Assembly: GCF_001029445.1 (NCBI RefSeq)
Contig: NZ_LDOT01000002.1
Location: 1-64,000, forward strand
Length of the DNA stretch: 64,000 bases
DNA from: Photobacterium aquae
Lineage (GTDB): Bacteria; Pseudomonadota; Gammaproteobacteria; Enterobacterales; Vibrionaceae
Direction of reading: 5' to 3'
This document shows positions 18,879 to 31,700 of this stretch, piece by piece. The notes below the pieces were generated by a model. That model worked only from the letters and a program-made list of their open reading frames with translations. It was not told where the DNA came from and did no database searches. Positions within the stretch are counted from its first letter, which is position 1. Each line of letters opens with the position of its first letter. Position numbers and translations under genes: made by a program.

Positions 18879-21239
18879 TTATCGCCTGACTTGGCTTCTG
18901 GCATACGAGGTGGCGATTAAGCGGTTGACCAACACCGACTGCTTAGCCTTATCCGCTGTTTTTAGCTCACGCAAAATACGGCTGATTTCCCCATCGAGAT
19001 ATTTCGCCGTTTTGCTACGGGTCATTGCTTGAACGACCTTCAGGCCATTTTCCGGCAAGGGTTGCCGCAGTGCCCACTGGTAACTGTATTCATCAGGCTC
19101 ATCACCTGTTTGCCCAACACCGCGCTTGGCGCTTTTCCGCTCACCCTTATCGACCCTTGTCTTTTTCGCCAATGGCGAACGTTCATCTATTTTGATATCC
19201 CCTTCCCGTCCCAGGTGGCGACAATATGCTTCGGCGACAGGGCTTGAATAAGAGGGCAAGTCCCCTACCTGATACAAGGCAGGCCCCAACTCGGCGGCAA
19301 TTGCCAACTTGGTTTCAGCAACAAAGCGGCTCGCATTCGTCGCCTTGCCGGCAGGCCTCTCGGGTTCAGTGTGGTAAATAACCGCTTGCCTCTTGGCGCG
19401 CGTCAACGCCACGTAAGCCAAACGCCTTTCTTCTTCGATATCGGCACCGACACTGTTACCCCCCATTCTGATATAGGGGAAAGCATCCTTATCCCAAAAC
19501 GGTAAATGAACATGCTCATACTCACATCCCTTTGCTAGAAATATGGTTGTCAGCTGCACGCCATTTTGCCGCTGCGTGTCATCCTGCTGAGCCGAATGCA
19601 CCCCTGACTGATAGGTATAATACTCAAAATATTGCAGTGCCTGTTTACAGTTCTGATCCATATTGTCGAGCACCGTTTCAACGCTATCCAACCGCTCGAT
19701 GGCTTCTTCTATCTCACTGGCCGTCGCTTCGGTTTTCCAGATCCAACTATCTAGGCCGCTTTCGTTCCTGTACTGACGGAAAACCTCATGGGCCTTGAAA
19801 CTGCCTTTTTTCTTGAGCCTCAACAACAAATCCAAACGCTCTACAAACGTTTCCAATTTCAATGAGGGGTTGGCTTTCTCATAACGACGGATAAACGTCA
19901 GCCACTGGCCAGGCTCCATGCCAGCCAACTGCTCACATAGCGGTTTCAGGGTCTTGTTCGGCACATAGCAATGAGGGTAACTATTGAAATTGAATAACAT
20001 GACGGAACGCTTACCCGAATCGGCTTCGTCATAGCCCCCCGTCGCCCACGACATCAATGCCATAAGCATCGACACTTCTTTACTATGGGCCAGCACGGAT
20101 GGCACCGGCATATGATAAGGCAACTGCTTGCTGAGGAAGGCCAGTTCGAACAACAGCGTCTGCGACCAGCGACGAACCAGTATCGCAATCTCCGACGGAT
20201 TACCACCTTGATCGATATAGTCTTTGACTGACTGAAGAATCTCGCCAACCTGACGAGACGAGCCACAGCCAACCACTTTGGTATCACGGCTTTCAGGTGT
20301 CGCGGTGGTTATAAAATCACTGAATCGTTGCTTATTATTGGCAATAAGGTGGCTGGCAGCCAATGCCAGACTATGGCCAAAGCGAAAAGTCTGCGACAAG
20401 GTATAAACCGTTGCCGGCGCAAAATCCTGCTCAAAATTAAGCATGAACTGCGGGGCACTTCCCCGCCACTTGTAGATACACTGATCCACATCACCCACGG
20501 CCAATATCTGAGCCTGAGGGCCTAATAATTGTTTTAGCAACCGGTATTGGGCAGTATTGATATCCTGAAACTCATCCACCACGATTAATTTGCATCGTTG
20601 GTGCAGGCGCGCGCGAATAGCCTCGTTGCTTTCGAGCAACTTCACGCTCTCCACCAGCCAGTCATCAAAGAACAATAATTTGAGTTCCTTTCGGCGACGC
20701 TCGAACTCCTCGTAACAATCGATAATAAACAGGTAGTCCCGATTGATATCAGCCAGTTTGAAAACCTCGTAAGGCGGCAACATATAGGCCTTTACCAAAC
20801 CGATGAAGCTAAGCAGCAACTCAATGGTCTTTGGATCTTTGATCATTTGCTGGCGGGTATAGGTCGTTTCCTTGCCGGAAAATTCGCGCAAGATCAACTT
20901 AACCAGCGACTTGTCACTTTCCCCGCTCTGAAAATCAACCCTGAAACCCGTTTCCCTGAAAAATCCCGATTGATTGAGAAACTTCAGGCAAAAACTATGG
21001 AACGTGTGTACTGACACCGGTTGGTTGATCCCGCTACTGCGGAGTTTTTCCTGAAAATCCCCGCGGATATCCCGGTTGAACATCAAGACCAGCATCTCTT
21101 GTGCAGGAAGTTGCTGTAGCTTCTGGCCAATTAAGCCCACCAGGGTTGTCGTCTTACCCGTTCCAGCACCAGCAATGCAAAGTGCATTACCGGCCCCGTG
21201 GTGAATAAATTCGGTTTGTTCAGGTGTATAGCGGGTCAT
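18879..21239 (-). CDS. UvrD/Rep-type superfamily 1 DNA helicase
   Basis: A 786-residue ATP-dependent DNA helicase. Motifs in order are the Q-motif region RYTPEQTEFI, motif I (Walker A) GAGTGKTT, motif II VVDEFQD, motif III VGDVDQCIYKWRG, motif IV/V region LTTIFLAKGCEYEHV and motif VI VALTRAKRQ. These place it with UvrD/Rep/PcrA, but it is more divergent than UvrD or Rep themselves, and the C-terminal 120 residues are unfamiliar. An in-frame GTG at 21296 would add 19 residues. I prefer the ATG at 21239 because the family usually starts just before the Q motif. Neither start has a good ribosome binding site. It is divergent from purC. Confidence 0.88.
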   Translation of the reverse strand: MTRYTPEQTEFIHHGAGNALCIAGAGTGKTTTLVGLIGQKLQQLPAQEMLVLMFNRDIRGDFQEKLRSSGINQPVSVHTFHSFCLKFLNQSGFFRETGFRVDFQSGESDKSLVKLILREFSGKETTYTRQQMIKDPKTIELLLSFIGLVKAYMLPPYEVFKLADINRDYLFIIDCYEEFERRRKELKLLFFDDWLVESVKLLESNEAIRARLHQRCKLIVVDEFQDINTAQYRLLKQLLGPQAQILAVGDVDQCIYKWRGSAPQFMLNFEQDFAPATVYTLSQTFRFGHSLALAASHLIANNKQRFSDFITTATPESRDTKVVGCGSSRQVGEILQSVKDYIDQGGNPSEIAILVRRWSQTLLFELAFLSKQLPYHMPVPSVLAHSKEVSMLMALMSWATGGYDEADSGKRSVMLFNFNSYPHCYVPNKTLKPLCEQLAGMEPGQWLTFIRRYEKANPSLKLETFVERLDLLLRLKKKGSFKAHEVFRQYRNESGLDSWIWKTEATASEIEEAIERLDSVETVLDNMDQNCKQALQYFEYYTYQSGVHSAQQDDTQRQNGVQLTTIFLAKGCEYEHVHLPFWDKDAFPYIRMGGNSVGADIEEERRLAYVALTRAKRQAVIYHTEPERPAGKATNASRFVAETKLAIAAELGPALYQVGDLPSYSSPVAEAYCRHLGREGDIKIDERSPLAKKTRVDKGERKSAKRGVGQTGDEPDEYSYQWALRQPLPENGLKVVQAMTRSKTAKYLDGEISRILRELKTADKAKQSVLVNRLIATSYARSQVRR

Positions 21240-21361
21240 TGTTTGCCAATCACTGTCAAAGAGCCGTTTATTTTGCCATAAACCCACAGCGCTCACCGAA
21301 TAGAAAATAGCCTTTTGAACATTCCGCTGGAGCCATTATCCCGAACTTGGAAAATAAATTT

Positions 21362-21377
21362 ACGCAAACGTTTGCTT
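21362..21377 (+). promoter_or_regulatory. PurR operator upstream of purC
   Basis: ACGCAAACGTTTGCTT matches the 16-bp PurR consensus (core GCAAACGTTTGC, a perfect palindrome) and lies about 130 bases before purC, directly upstream of a likely promoter. Purine repression of purC is the expected outcome. Confidence 0.88.
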
Positions 21378-21383
21378 TTCTGG

Positions 21384-21412
21384 CTGCAAGCCGAATTAGC
21401 TTCTGATATTAT
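21384..21412 (+). promoter_or_regulatory. Likely purC promoter with extended -10
   Basis: A -35 like CTGCAA (21384-21389) is separated by 17 bases from TATTAT (21407-21412), which is preceded by TGA giving an extended -10. It lies just downstream of the PurR operator. Confidence 0.5.
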
Positions 21413-21508
21413 CGCAGGCATCGAAAGGCTGCGGAGCAACACTTCCGCATGAATAAGCCCGACTGACACCGGTTTACCTTCGTCCACTTACCGAAATAGG
21501 AATTCGCC

Positions 21509-22612
21509 ATGAGCCTTGCTGATCAAGTTCTCGCCGTTAATGATGACCTGCCAATCCGTACCGACAAACCCGTTCATAGCGGCAAAGTGCGCTCTGTGTA
21601 CTGGCTGACAGAAAAAGACAGTCGTCGTCTGATCAAAGAAAAAGGCTACAACGTCCAACCGGATGCCCCTCTCGCTATCATGGTCATCAGCGATCGTATA
21701 TCAGCATTCGACTGTATCTGGCATGCCGAGGGCGGCTTAAATGGCGTTCCGGGCAAAGGAGCCGCGCTCAACGCAATCTCCAACCACTGGTTCAAACTGT
21801 TCCGAGACAATAACCTAGCTGATAGCCATATTCTGGATATCCCCCACCCGTTTGTATGGATTGTTCAAAAAGCCAAGCCGGTGATGGTTGAAGCCATCTG
21901 CCGTCAATACATCACCGGCTCCATGTGGCGTGCATACAGCCAAGGTGAACGCCATTTCTGCGGCATCGAACTACCGGATGGCTTGAAAAAAGATCAAAAA
22001 CTCCCATCGCTTTTGATGACCCCCTCTACAAAAGGGATCCTCAAAAATATCCCGGGCGTCCCGGAAGTTGACGATGTCAACGTATCCCGACAAGATCTAG
22101 AAAACAACTTCAGCGCCTTCAATTTCAGCCACCCAGACGATATCAGCCATTACGAGAAACTCCTGCAAGATGGCTTCGAGGTGATCAGCAATGCGCTGTC
22201 CCAAATTGACCAGATTTTTGTTGATACAAAATTCGAATTTGGCTACGTGACCGATGCAGCCGGGCAGGAAAAACTCATTTATATGGATGAAGTCGGCACG
22301 CCAGATTCATCGCGTATTTGGGATGGCGCGGCCTATCGTGATGGTGAGATTGTTGAGAACTCCAAAGAAGATTTCCGCCAGTTCCTACTCAACTACTTCC
22401 CTGACCCTGATATCCTATTAAACAAAGACCGTATGGATGAGCGATTTGCCCTCGCTCGTGACAATGACTTACCAGTCAGCGCACTTATGGATATTTCTAA
22501 AACATATACTGCAATAGCCGAAAAGATCACTGGGCAAAAAATCGAACTTAGTGATAATCCCAAAGCTGAAATCATTGCCATATTACGTGATGAATACTCG
22601 CTGATCGACTAA
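21509..22612 (+). CDS. purC: Phosphoribosylaminoimidazole-succinocarboxamide synthase (SAICAR synthase)
   Basis: Catalyses the ATP-dependent joining of CAIR and aspartate in purine synthesis. Family motifs include [11 protein letters not shown] at the N-terminus (the nucleotide loop), [34 protein letters not shown] and KFEFGYV, and [13 protein letters not shown] near the C-terminal half. At 367 residues it is the longer form seen in Vibrionaceae, not the 237-residue E. coli form. AGGAA lies 7 bases before the ATG. A PurR operator and promoter precede it. Confidence 0.97.
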   Translation: MSLADQVLAVNDDLPIRTDKPVHSGKVRSVYWLTEKDSRRLIKEKGYNVQPDAPLAIMVISDRISAFDCIWHAEGGLNGVPGKGAALNAISNHWFKLFRDNNLADSHILDIPHPFVWIVQKAKPVMVEAICRQYITGSMWRAYSQGERHFCGIELPDGLKKDQKLPSLLMTPSTKGILKNIPGVPEVDDVNVSRQDLENNFSAFNFSHPDDISHYEKLLQDGFEVISNALSQIDQIFVDTKFEFGYVTDAAGQEKLIYMDEVGTPDSSRIWDGAAYRDGEIVENSKEDFRQFLLNYFPDPDILLNKDRMDERFALARDNDLPVSALMDISKTYTAIAEKITGQKIELSDNPKAEIIAILRDEYSLID

Positions 22613-22690
22613 CTATTGCCCCCCATTGGCTTAGGTTATTGCTTTCAACCAAGCGGCGCCTAAGCCAATCAGAGCTATGCCCAAATAAAC

Positions 22691-23080
22691 CTATCCGCGA
22701 CGGAGGCTTTCTATTTTGGCAGGCAGCATTTTAAACCCTTCAAAATGCGTAGAAATAGAAAACAATAATTCCATCGCCTGAGTCTTCTGCTCTAAATCAT
22801 AGAGTCCCTCGCGCTGCTTGAGCCTAAACTGCTTCGTTGTAGTCTCAAGGTGCTCACGCAAAACAGCCCCTTCTTTAGTTGCCATTTCTTTGTAGTTTTC
22901 ACATGCTGGCGTTTCCCAACCATCTTGCTTGAGTAACGTCATTTGAACATAACACTTAACAGCCGTTATACGCAGTTCCGATGATCGTTGTTCCAAACTC
23001 ACTAAATTATCTAATACAGCATCAGCACGAGCGGGCATGGATAACATCATCAATACCAGGGGAATAATATACAGCTTCAT
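22691..23080 (-). CDS. Small exported protein of unknown function
   Basis: A 129-residue protein with a clear signal peptide (residues 1-19, ending PARA-DA). The mature part is mainly predicted helix with two cysteines (VKCYV and TPACEN) that could pair in the periplasm. GGAG lies 8 bases before the ATG. I do not recognise a family. It converges on purC, so it is not part of that operon. Confidence 0.65.
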   Translation of the reverse strand: MKLYIIPLVLMMLSMPARADAVLDNLVSLEQRSSELRITAVKCYVQMTLLKQDGWETPACENYKEMATKEGAVLREHLETTTKQFRLKQREGLYDLEQKTQAMELLFSISTHFEGFKMLPAKIESLRRG

Positions 23081-23437
23081 TCAATAGCTCCAAAATATAG
23101 AAGACTCTCTACAGCCAATATTATTCAACCCCTTTAATATGTCATAATTCAAAATCAATCTTTTCAATTAACTCATTGACTTAGTAACACTTTTTCGATG
23201 GCCTTCACAGCTAAGCCCTTACATTTCATGCCATTACATATTATTCAGAAGCATCTCATTCATGAAGCAAAGCACTTCAAACTCACCTCAGATCAATAAA
23301 GACAACCCTATGATGTAATTTCACAAATAGTCTTTTGACAACCGATTAATACGCGCTGATTGACAGACAGGTCATAGCATAAAACATAAAAAAACCCCGC
23401 AATGGCTCAGCCATTACGGGGTTTTTTATTGGGATGA
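23081..23437. other. Intergenic region before katG 3' end
   Basis: It contains the promoter of the small exported protein and the katG terminator at its right end. Nothing else is recognised. Confidence 0.5.
23387..23427. terminator. Hairpin terminator of katG
   Basis: The stem CCCCGCAATGGC/GCCATTACGGGG with one mismatch and a TCA loop is flanked by an A run on one side and a T run on the other. It lies 11 bases beyond the katG stop on the minus strand. Confidence 0.92.
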
Positions 23438-25672
<2,235 letters not shown>

Positions 25673-25910
25673 TTATTATTTTGATTAGATTTATCGAAGA
25701 TTCTTGCATTCTTGGTAGCGTCTATGCGGGGCACTATCCACCACACGCTATAGCTACCTGAACTTATGGAATGAACAATACGCCTACTTTTACCCATCAG
25801 AAACGTGCTAGTACCTATTAATTTGATAGTTATAATTGATTAGTCACACAAATTAATCGCTGTATAGTAGTCTAGCCATACCTTGTAGGGACATGATGAC
25901 GATTTTTTAC

Positions 25911-26087
25911 TCACAAACAACAAATGGGATTGCTTCCATCATGAAGAGTTGCCTCTGTCCTCTTTCCACAACATAACTCTCGTAACTGGAGAATAAAATT
26001 CAGAACCATCTGAACATTCGCTTTGATTTCACCAGTCAATCCGGCGGTATAATCATCGAGATCAATGATGACTCTTAGTTGATTCAT
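25911..26087 (-). CDS. Candidate 58-residue small protein
   Basis: The open frame begins MNQLRVIIDLDDYTAGLTGE and ends NPICCL. AGGGA lies 8 bases before the ATG, a good ribosome binding site. The first 38 residues alternate charged and hydrophobic residues and could form one strand and a long amphipathic helix (EIKANVQMVLNFILQLREL). The last 20 residues are polar with cysteine pairs. No family is recognised. It could be a real small gene or the surviving start of a longer one. It lies in AT-rich DNA between katG and another orphan gene. Confidence 0.45.
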   Translation of the reverse strand: MNQLRVIIDLDDYTAGLTGEIKANVQMVLNFILQLRELCCGKRTEATLHDGSNPICCL

Positions 26088-26230
26088 TAGATTTTCCCTG
26101 ATCTATTTTAACGATTTGAGTCTCTAGCATGTTTCGTATTTTCACATGAAAGTAGTACAAACATAAGAATTTAAATGATAAAATTTTAACAAATAAAAAG
26201 CTTAAACAAATAAATACTCTAGAGATTTTC

Positions 26231-26833
26231 ATGGCCCCACAAGAGTTTGTAGAAAAATACCAAAATAAACAAATCGAGAGTAACATTACATACAACCACT
26301 CATCAATTGTTTATTCTATTTTCAATCGTGAGCGTTTAAAGCCTATCCCTTTTATATTTTCAGCATCTACAATAGTATATCTACTTATTACGATCGCTAT
26401 ATTTATTGATAGCGGATTTAAACTTAATTTTGATACCACATTCATGGCATTACTTTTTGCATCTAATTACTTACCAGCAATATTCGCCGCCTATCTCCAA
26501 TACAGATATACCCTACCTATCATCATCAACTTTCAAAATAACACCATCCGGCAAGGAAAAAAGCCAAAGCTATTTCGTAACATTGTCTATATAGAAGTAG
26601 AGCGAGACAACATTAAAAGTAAATTAAGTAAGAGTTATGTAAAAAGACATCCTGACGAGGATTTACCCAAGATAACTGTTAATATTCATATGGGTATGTT
26701 TCGTCATTATTGCGTAGGAAGCTTTAAGTCAACGGAACTTGCCTATGAATATGCGACTGATTTAGCCTTGCTATTAGAACACAAATCTAGCGTCACAATT
26801 AGCAACCCATATATTCCATACACACAACTATGA
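26231..26833 (+). CDS. Small membrane protein of unknown function
   Basis: A 200-residue protein with two predicted membrane helices (about 36-58 and 70-92) and a cytoplasmic C-terminal domain of about 100 residues beginning after LPIIINFQNNTIRQGKKPK. The layout of two helices followed by a beta-rich domain recalls PH-like bacterial membrane proteins, but this is only a resemblance. The gene is clearly more AT-rich than its neighbours, with many AAA, AAT, TTT and ATA codons, which suggests relaxed selection or transfer. The ribosome binding site is weak (GAG 7 bases upstream). No operon partner is present. Confidence 0.6.
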   Translation: MAPQEFVEKYQNKQIESNITYNHSSIVYSIFNRERLKPIPFIFSASTIVYLLITIAIFIDSGFKLNFDTTFMALLFASNYLPAIFAAYLQYRYTLPIIINFQNNTIRQGKKPKLFRNIVYIEVERDNIKSKLSKSYVKRHPDEDLPKITVNIHMGMFRHYCVGSFKSTELAYEYATDLALLLEHKSSVTISNPYIPYTQL

Positions 26834-26879
26834 ATATTAATTTCATATTCAGCATATAGACTGATACCCTTTTGTTATG

Positions 26880-26913
26880 GAGGAGGATGGCTTTTGGACA
26901 CATCATCCTCCTC
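26880..26913. repeat. Inverted repeat after the orphan membrane protein gene
   Basis: A perfect 10-bp stem GAGGAGGATG/CATCCTCCTC with a 14-base loop lies 47 bases after the stop codon at 26833. There is no T tract, so it may be a weak terminator or another structured element. Confidence 0.4.
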
Positions 26914-27081
26914 TCAATGGTCGGGTTCTCTTCTTGATGCAGTTACCACTCACCAATGTGTTTAACTTAAGAGCTTCCAACGCTTTTTAATGCCGCTGCT
27001 TCGTTGTATCACATTTACGCAATATGCATATTAATCACATCACTCATATTGCAAAAAACAAGCAGTACATACGAATAAGTA

Positions 27082-27480
27082 TTAAATAAGTTGTTTTTGG
27101 TTCAATTCCACAAAGAGTTTTTGAACAACCACGGAACACTTTTCAATATCATCAAAACCAAGCCATGCTAACTCTTCAATTTCAGAATCAGGTGCCAGAT
27201 CTCCGATATAATCCGCTTGATAACAACGTACCTGTACTACCGTTCCTTCAGGTTTGCCATCAGCAGGAGCAACAAATTCACCATAGAATGCCAATGACTC
27301 TGGATTAAGCTCAACGGTCAGTTCTTCCTTGATTTCTCTCACCAATGCCTGCGCATCTGTCTCGCCCGGATCACGCTTGCCGCCAGGAATATAATAGGTC
27401 GATTTGCCTTTTGAGCGAGCACATAACACCTTGCCATTTTCAATCTGAAGCCATGCCAATTTATCAATAACTGTTTTCAT
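27082..27480 (-). CDS. NUDIX hydrolase
   Basis: A 132-residue protein with a complete NUDIX box, GKRDPGETDAQALVREIKEE followed by LTV (about residues 34-56). It keeps the three catalytic glutamates of REIKEEL. Such enzymes hydrolyse nucleoside diphosphates linked to another group; this one is in the small MutT-like class and the substrate cannot be told. GGAA is 4 bases before the ATG. It is 82 bases downstream of the RND adaptor on the same strand, but nothing connects the functions. Confidence 0.88.
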   Translation of the reverse strand: MKTVIDKLAWLQIENGKVLCARSKGKSTYYIPGGKRDPGETDAQALVREIKEELTVELNPESLAFYGEFVAPADGKPEGTVVQVRCYQADYIGDLAPDSEIEELAWLGFDDIEKCSVVVQKLFVELNQKQLI

Positions 27481-27562
27481 TACTATTCCAATACATAGTT
27501 TGCTAATCGAGCATAACGTATAGTCAACGCCCTAATATGGCAAGGTTACATTAACCAATATA

Positions 27563-28660
27563 TTATGACCGTGTCGCTGTCACTTCTACTTTCTGTCCAT
27601 CTGACAGGCCCGTCGCACCACGTATCACAATCTCCTTACCGATAGCCACATCGGCCTTGACTACGACATGGCCGTCTACGCCGTATAATATTTCAACCGG
27701 GATAGCCTTAACCCTGGCTTGCTCTGATTCATCACGGTTTACGACAAACATCACCTTTCCTTGAGCATTAGTCACTATCGCGTCATGGGGAACCATTACC
27801 CCCTCCACGGTATAGCGTTCAGGGATTGCCACTCTTACAGGCTGGCCAATAACCAACGTCTGCCCTTGCGGCAGCAACCTAAGTTCGAGCAAACGCGATT
27901 TAACATCTGCACTGGCCCCGACTGTCGATAACGTCGCTTCAAATTCCAATGCACCGGCGGTGATCACAAAACTTGAATTTCTCTCCAATTTCGCCGCAAT
28001 GCTAATGGGGGCTTGCAACCGGATCTCCTGCTGACGGGTATTAACCAAATGCAGCATAGCCTCACCACGACTTACATATTCCCCTTCGCGCAGGTAGACT
28101 GTATTGACCGTTCCATCAAACGGTGCTCTCAATGTCGTTCTTGCTAATTGATCTTTTAACAAGCTGACCTGCAATCTGGCATTTTCCAATTCATACCGAC
28201 GTACCGCCAATTCATGGCTGGCCTTGTCGCGGTCAGTCTCCGATACATTCATGTTGCGTCCGAGTTGTTCCAGACGATTTAGCTCCACAGCATAGTGCTC
28301 AACGTATGCCTTGGCTTTTTTTAGCTTCAACTGTTCAATTTTCAGCTGCAGTACCAACGCCTCGGCATCGACTTTCGCCAATACATCCCCTTTTTTAACC
28401 ACTTGACCAAAATCAGCGACGGTTATTAGACGCCCCGTCGCTTCCATACTCAATTTGGCTTGCTGCGGACTATGCACTGTGCCGCTGTACCAACTTACCG
28501 GTGCCGTTGTTACCTGCTCGACAATACCCAGCGTCACCGGTTTTGCCGCCATAGCAGGAAAAGCGAGCCATATAATGGCCGCGCCCCATATCCTCAGCCA
28601 TGATGAAGATATCCCTTTCTTTGCCCATAGACTTGTAAAAGTCATTGTCTTTTCAGTCAT
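27563..28660 (-). CDS. RND efflux periplasmic adaptor subunit (second system)
   Basis: A 365-residue membrane fusion protein. The signal peptide ends about residue 39 (LAFPAMAAKPV). The lipoyl halves are at GRLITVADFGQVVKKGDVLA and TTLRAPFDGTVNTVYLREGE, with a long helical hairpin between them and the beta-barrel and membrane-proximal domains behind. AAAGGA lies 7 bases before the ATG. The gene follows its permease, the reverse of the first RND pair in the window, with 92 bases between the annotated stop and this start. Most of that gap is an open in-frame extension of the permease. No outer membrane factor gene is adjacent. Confidence 0.92.
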   Translation of the reverse strand: MTEKTMTFTSLWAKKGISSSWLRIWGAAIIWLAFPAMAAKPVTLGIVEQVTTAPVSWYSGTVHSPQQAKLSMEATGRLITVADFGQVVKKGDVLAKVDAEALVLQLKIEQLKLKKAKAYVEHYAVELNRLEQLGRNMNVSETDRDKASHELAVRRYELENARLQVSLLKDQLARTTLRAPFDGTVNTVYLREGEYVSRGEAMLHLVNTRQQEIRLQAPISIAAKLERNSSFVITAGALEFEATLSTVGASADVKSRLLELRLLPQGQTLVIGQPVRVAIPERYTVEGVMVPHDAIVTNAQGKVMFVVNRDESEQARVKAIPVEILYGVDGHVVVKADVAIGKEIVIRGATGLSDGQKVEVTATRS

Positions 28661-28752
28661 TTCGTCATCCTTTATCGCTCTACCGGCAGTGTAGTTTCCG
28701 CCAGTGCATCTGATTTCGGAATGTGCGGCTCATCTTTTTCTACGGTACAGGA

Positions 28753-31700
28753 TCATCGCTGGCCCATCCGCAATAGTGCTGGCAGCAAAATAAGCGAGAA
28801 CAATGTGCTTACTAGCATGCCTCCAACAATAACGGCGGCAAGGCCACGGTATATTTCACTGCCCGTTGCCGGACTCAACAATAGCGGCAACATACCGAAG
28901 ACACTGGTAAATGTTGTCATGAATATCGGTCGTATCCGTTGCGCTAACGCACTGCTCACAGCATCATCACGCGCCATCCCCTCACGCTCGTTACTCCGGG
29001 TTTGATGAACCAACAATATGGCGTTGTTCACCACTAACCCCAACAGGATCACAAAACCGATCATGGTCAGCAAATCCACTGGCTGCCCGACAAATCGGTG
29101 CATAATTTGAATCGCGATAATTCCACCTACCGTCGCCAGAGGCAGCGTCAATATAACGAGCAACGCATCTCGAAGCCTACCGAATACCCCCCATAACAAC
29201 AGCAGCAAAATCATCAAGGCAAAACCAAAGATCGACAGCATATTGCTAATTGCCTGCTTTAAGCTATCCGCATTACCAAATAGCTGTACCGTACCACCAG
29301 CCGGCATGATTCCCTCAAGATCTTCCAATACGTGAGATTGCAAATGCTCCATCGCTTCTTCAAGCGTCATGTCATCGCTGGGCTGAACAGAAATCACAAA
29401 CGAACGTTTGCCATCTGTCCTCTCTATTTCCTTGGGGCCAAGTACCGTTTCAACCGTCAGCAATTCCCCCAACGGGACAATCGCCCCCGATGGGGTTGCC
29501 AATGGCACCGAACGAAGTTCGTCAGCAGAACGAGCCCCTGTCGTCATCAGCATCATGTCTAACTGCTGATTGCCATCAAAGAAATTCCCCAGATACCGCC
29601 CTGACCCCAACGCACTGATCACTGACGGCAACTCGCCTCTGCTCCAGCCAACTTCGGCCAAGCGTCGGTCATTGGGGATCAAACGTAACTCAGGGGCGGT
29701 AAATTCCAATGAACCATTCGGCCATACTTGCGCATCCGGCAGAGCCTCTTCCACCATCGCCTTGGCCTTCTTCGCACTCTCGAACAGACTGGGCAAATCA
29801 TTGGCTTTGAGCATGATCGAAATTTCTTTCCCTGTACCCAAACTGCCAAACAAAGAGCCCTGCCGAGCGAACGCTGTCACATCCGGTAAACCGACCGCAA
29901 TTTCATCTCGGACAATGGCCTCTAGTTCCTTGATTTTACTTTGATCCTTAGCCCTAACTCCCATCGTGGCACCACCCGGCCACATAATAAAATAATAGTT
30001 ACGCAACGCAGGCTCGCGCTCGCCATCCATATAGGGCTGCAAACGATCAACCATGGTCTCCATCACTTCATCGCGAACCGTATCAATACCTATCCCCGGC
30101 GCAATACGAAACCACACATCGACAGCATCACGCTTTACGTCAGGCAGGTAATCCATATTTGGAAATCCCATGCGTGTCACACCGAGCGGCAAGGCCAACA
30201 ACACAATGATCACTATCAGTCGCCGTAGCGACGTAGCCGACAATGCCATGCTCATTCGGGTAATGCGCGGCCATAATCCGGCATGCTTATCTTGCAGCTT
30301 TTCATCTTTTAGCCAGCGAGATGCCGCCACCGGCAATACGGTAATGGCGACAATTAACGACATGGTTACCGCAACCGCAATCGTGATCGCCAAGTCAGCA
30401 AACAGCTGGCCTTCTACATCATTGAGCATCAAAATCGGTAAAAAAATAGCCACCGTCGTCATGGTCGATGCCAGCAAGGCGCTCCATACCTGAGCCGTTC
30501 CTTTCTCGGCCAACAGGGCTGATGTTGCAGGCCTATCGCTGCTACCCTTCTGCTCTTTGAGCCGGATAATATTCTCCAGAACCACAATAGCAGCATCCAA
30601 CACCATGCCCACCGCGAACGCGAGACCCGCCAGTGAAATCACATTCAATGTGCGGCCCGTCAGTTTCAGTACGCAGATAGTGAGCAAGATACTGATCGGA
30701 ATCGACATGGCGATAATTAACGTGGCCCGTGCTTTTCGGATGAAACACCAGAGCACAGCCACCGCCAGCAACACGCCAAATAAGAGGTTACCGGTCACCA
30801 TATTGAGCGCACGCATGATGAAGACCGAAGCATCATAGGACATTTCCAAATGCACCCCATTTCGGGCTAATACACTGCTATTCAGTTGCTCAATGGTTTC
30901 TTTAACCGAAAGGAGGGATTCCAGTGCATTCGCACCGCTTTCTTTCATCACACTGATATTGATGGCGGGATTTCCATTTTGCACCCGCAATGTACGAGGT
31001 ACTGCACGTTGTACGCCCACTTCGGCCAAATCGCGCAAGTAAACAGGTAAGCCATCACGCCACGCAACCACCATGTCACCAAACTCATTCAGCTCATAAC
31101 GTCCCGCATAACGCAGCTTGTATTCTTTACGACCGATATCTAATCGCCCCGCTGACGCATCACGCCCCGCAGAAATACGCCCCACCAGTTCAGGAATGGT
31201 GATCCCCAACTCCGCCAACCGGTAAGGGTCAAAGCGAATTTCAACTTGACGATCGCTTTCCCCACGCACATTAATTCGGGAGACCCCATCCACGGCAGTT
31301 AACGCCGGTTCAATTTGCGCTTCCACCAGATCCTGATAGGCCTGAATCGGCGTATCATTGCCCGGTAGCTGTTGCAAAAACAAGGAAGTCAGTTGATCGT
31401 TATTGGAACCACGGTGAATAAAAGGCCCATCAATATCGGAAGGTAAGTTCGTCGCCTGATTCACCCGGCTAATCACCTCCAACATGGCTTTTTCCATATC
31501 AGTCCCGATTTCGAACTCGAGATCAATCTCTGCCCGTCCATTACCCGCTTCGGTGTATATGGCCTTCGTGCCAGAGATCCCTTGTAAAACCTGCTCCAAC
31601 GGTTCAGCCACTTCCGATTCCATCTCTTCGGCTGCCGCCGCACGCCAATGCACAGTGAGTGACAAACTCGGTCGGGTAATGTCTGGAAACAATTGAATCG

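Noticed and set aside
25715..25760. OxyR site upstream of katG
   Set aside because: CTAT and ATAG tetranucleotides occur at 25722, 25734 and 25748-25753, but their spacing (12 and 14) does not match the regular 11-base period of OxyR sites.
28753..28755. Selenocysteine at the in-frame TGA of the RND permease
   Set aside because: RND permeases have no selenocysteine and no SECIS-like stem follows; a nonsense change or readthrough is simpler.
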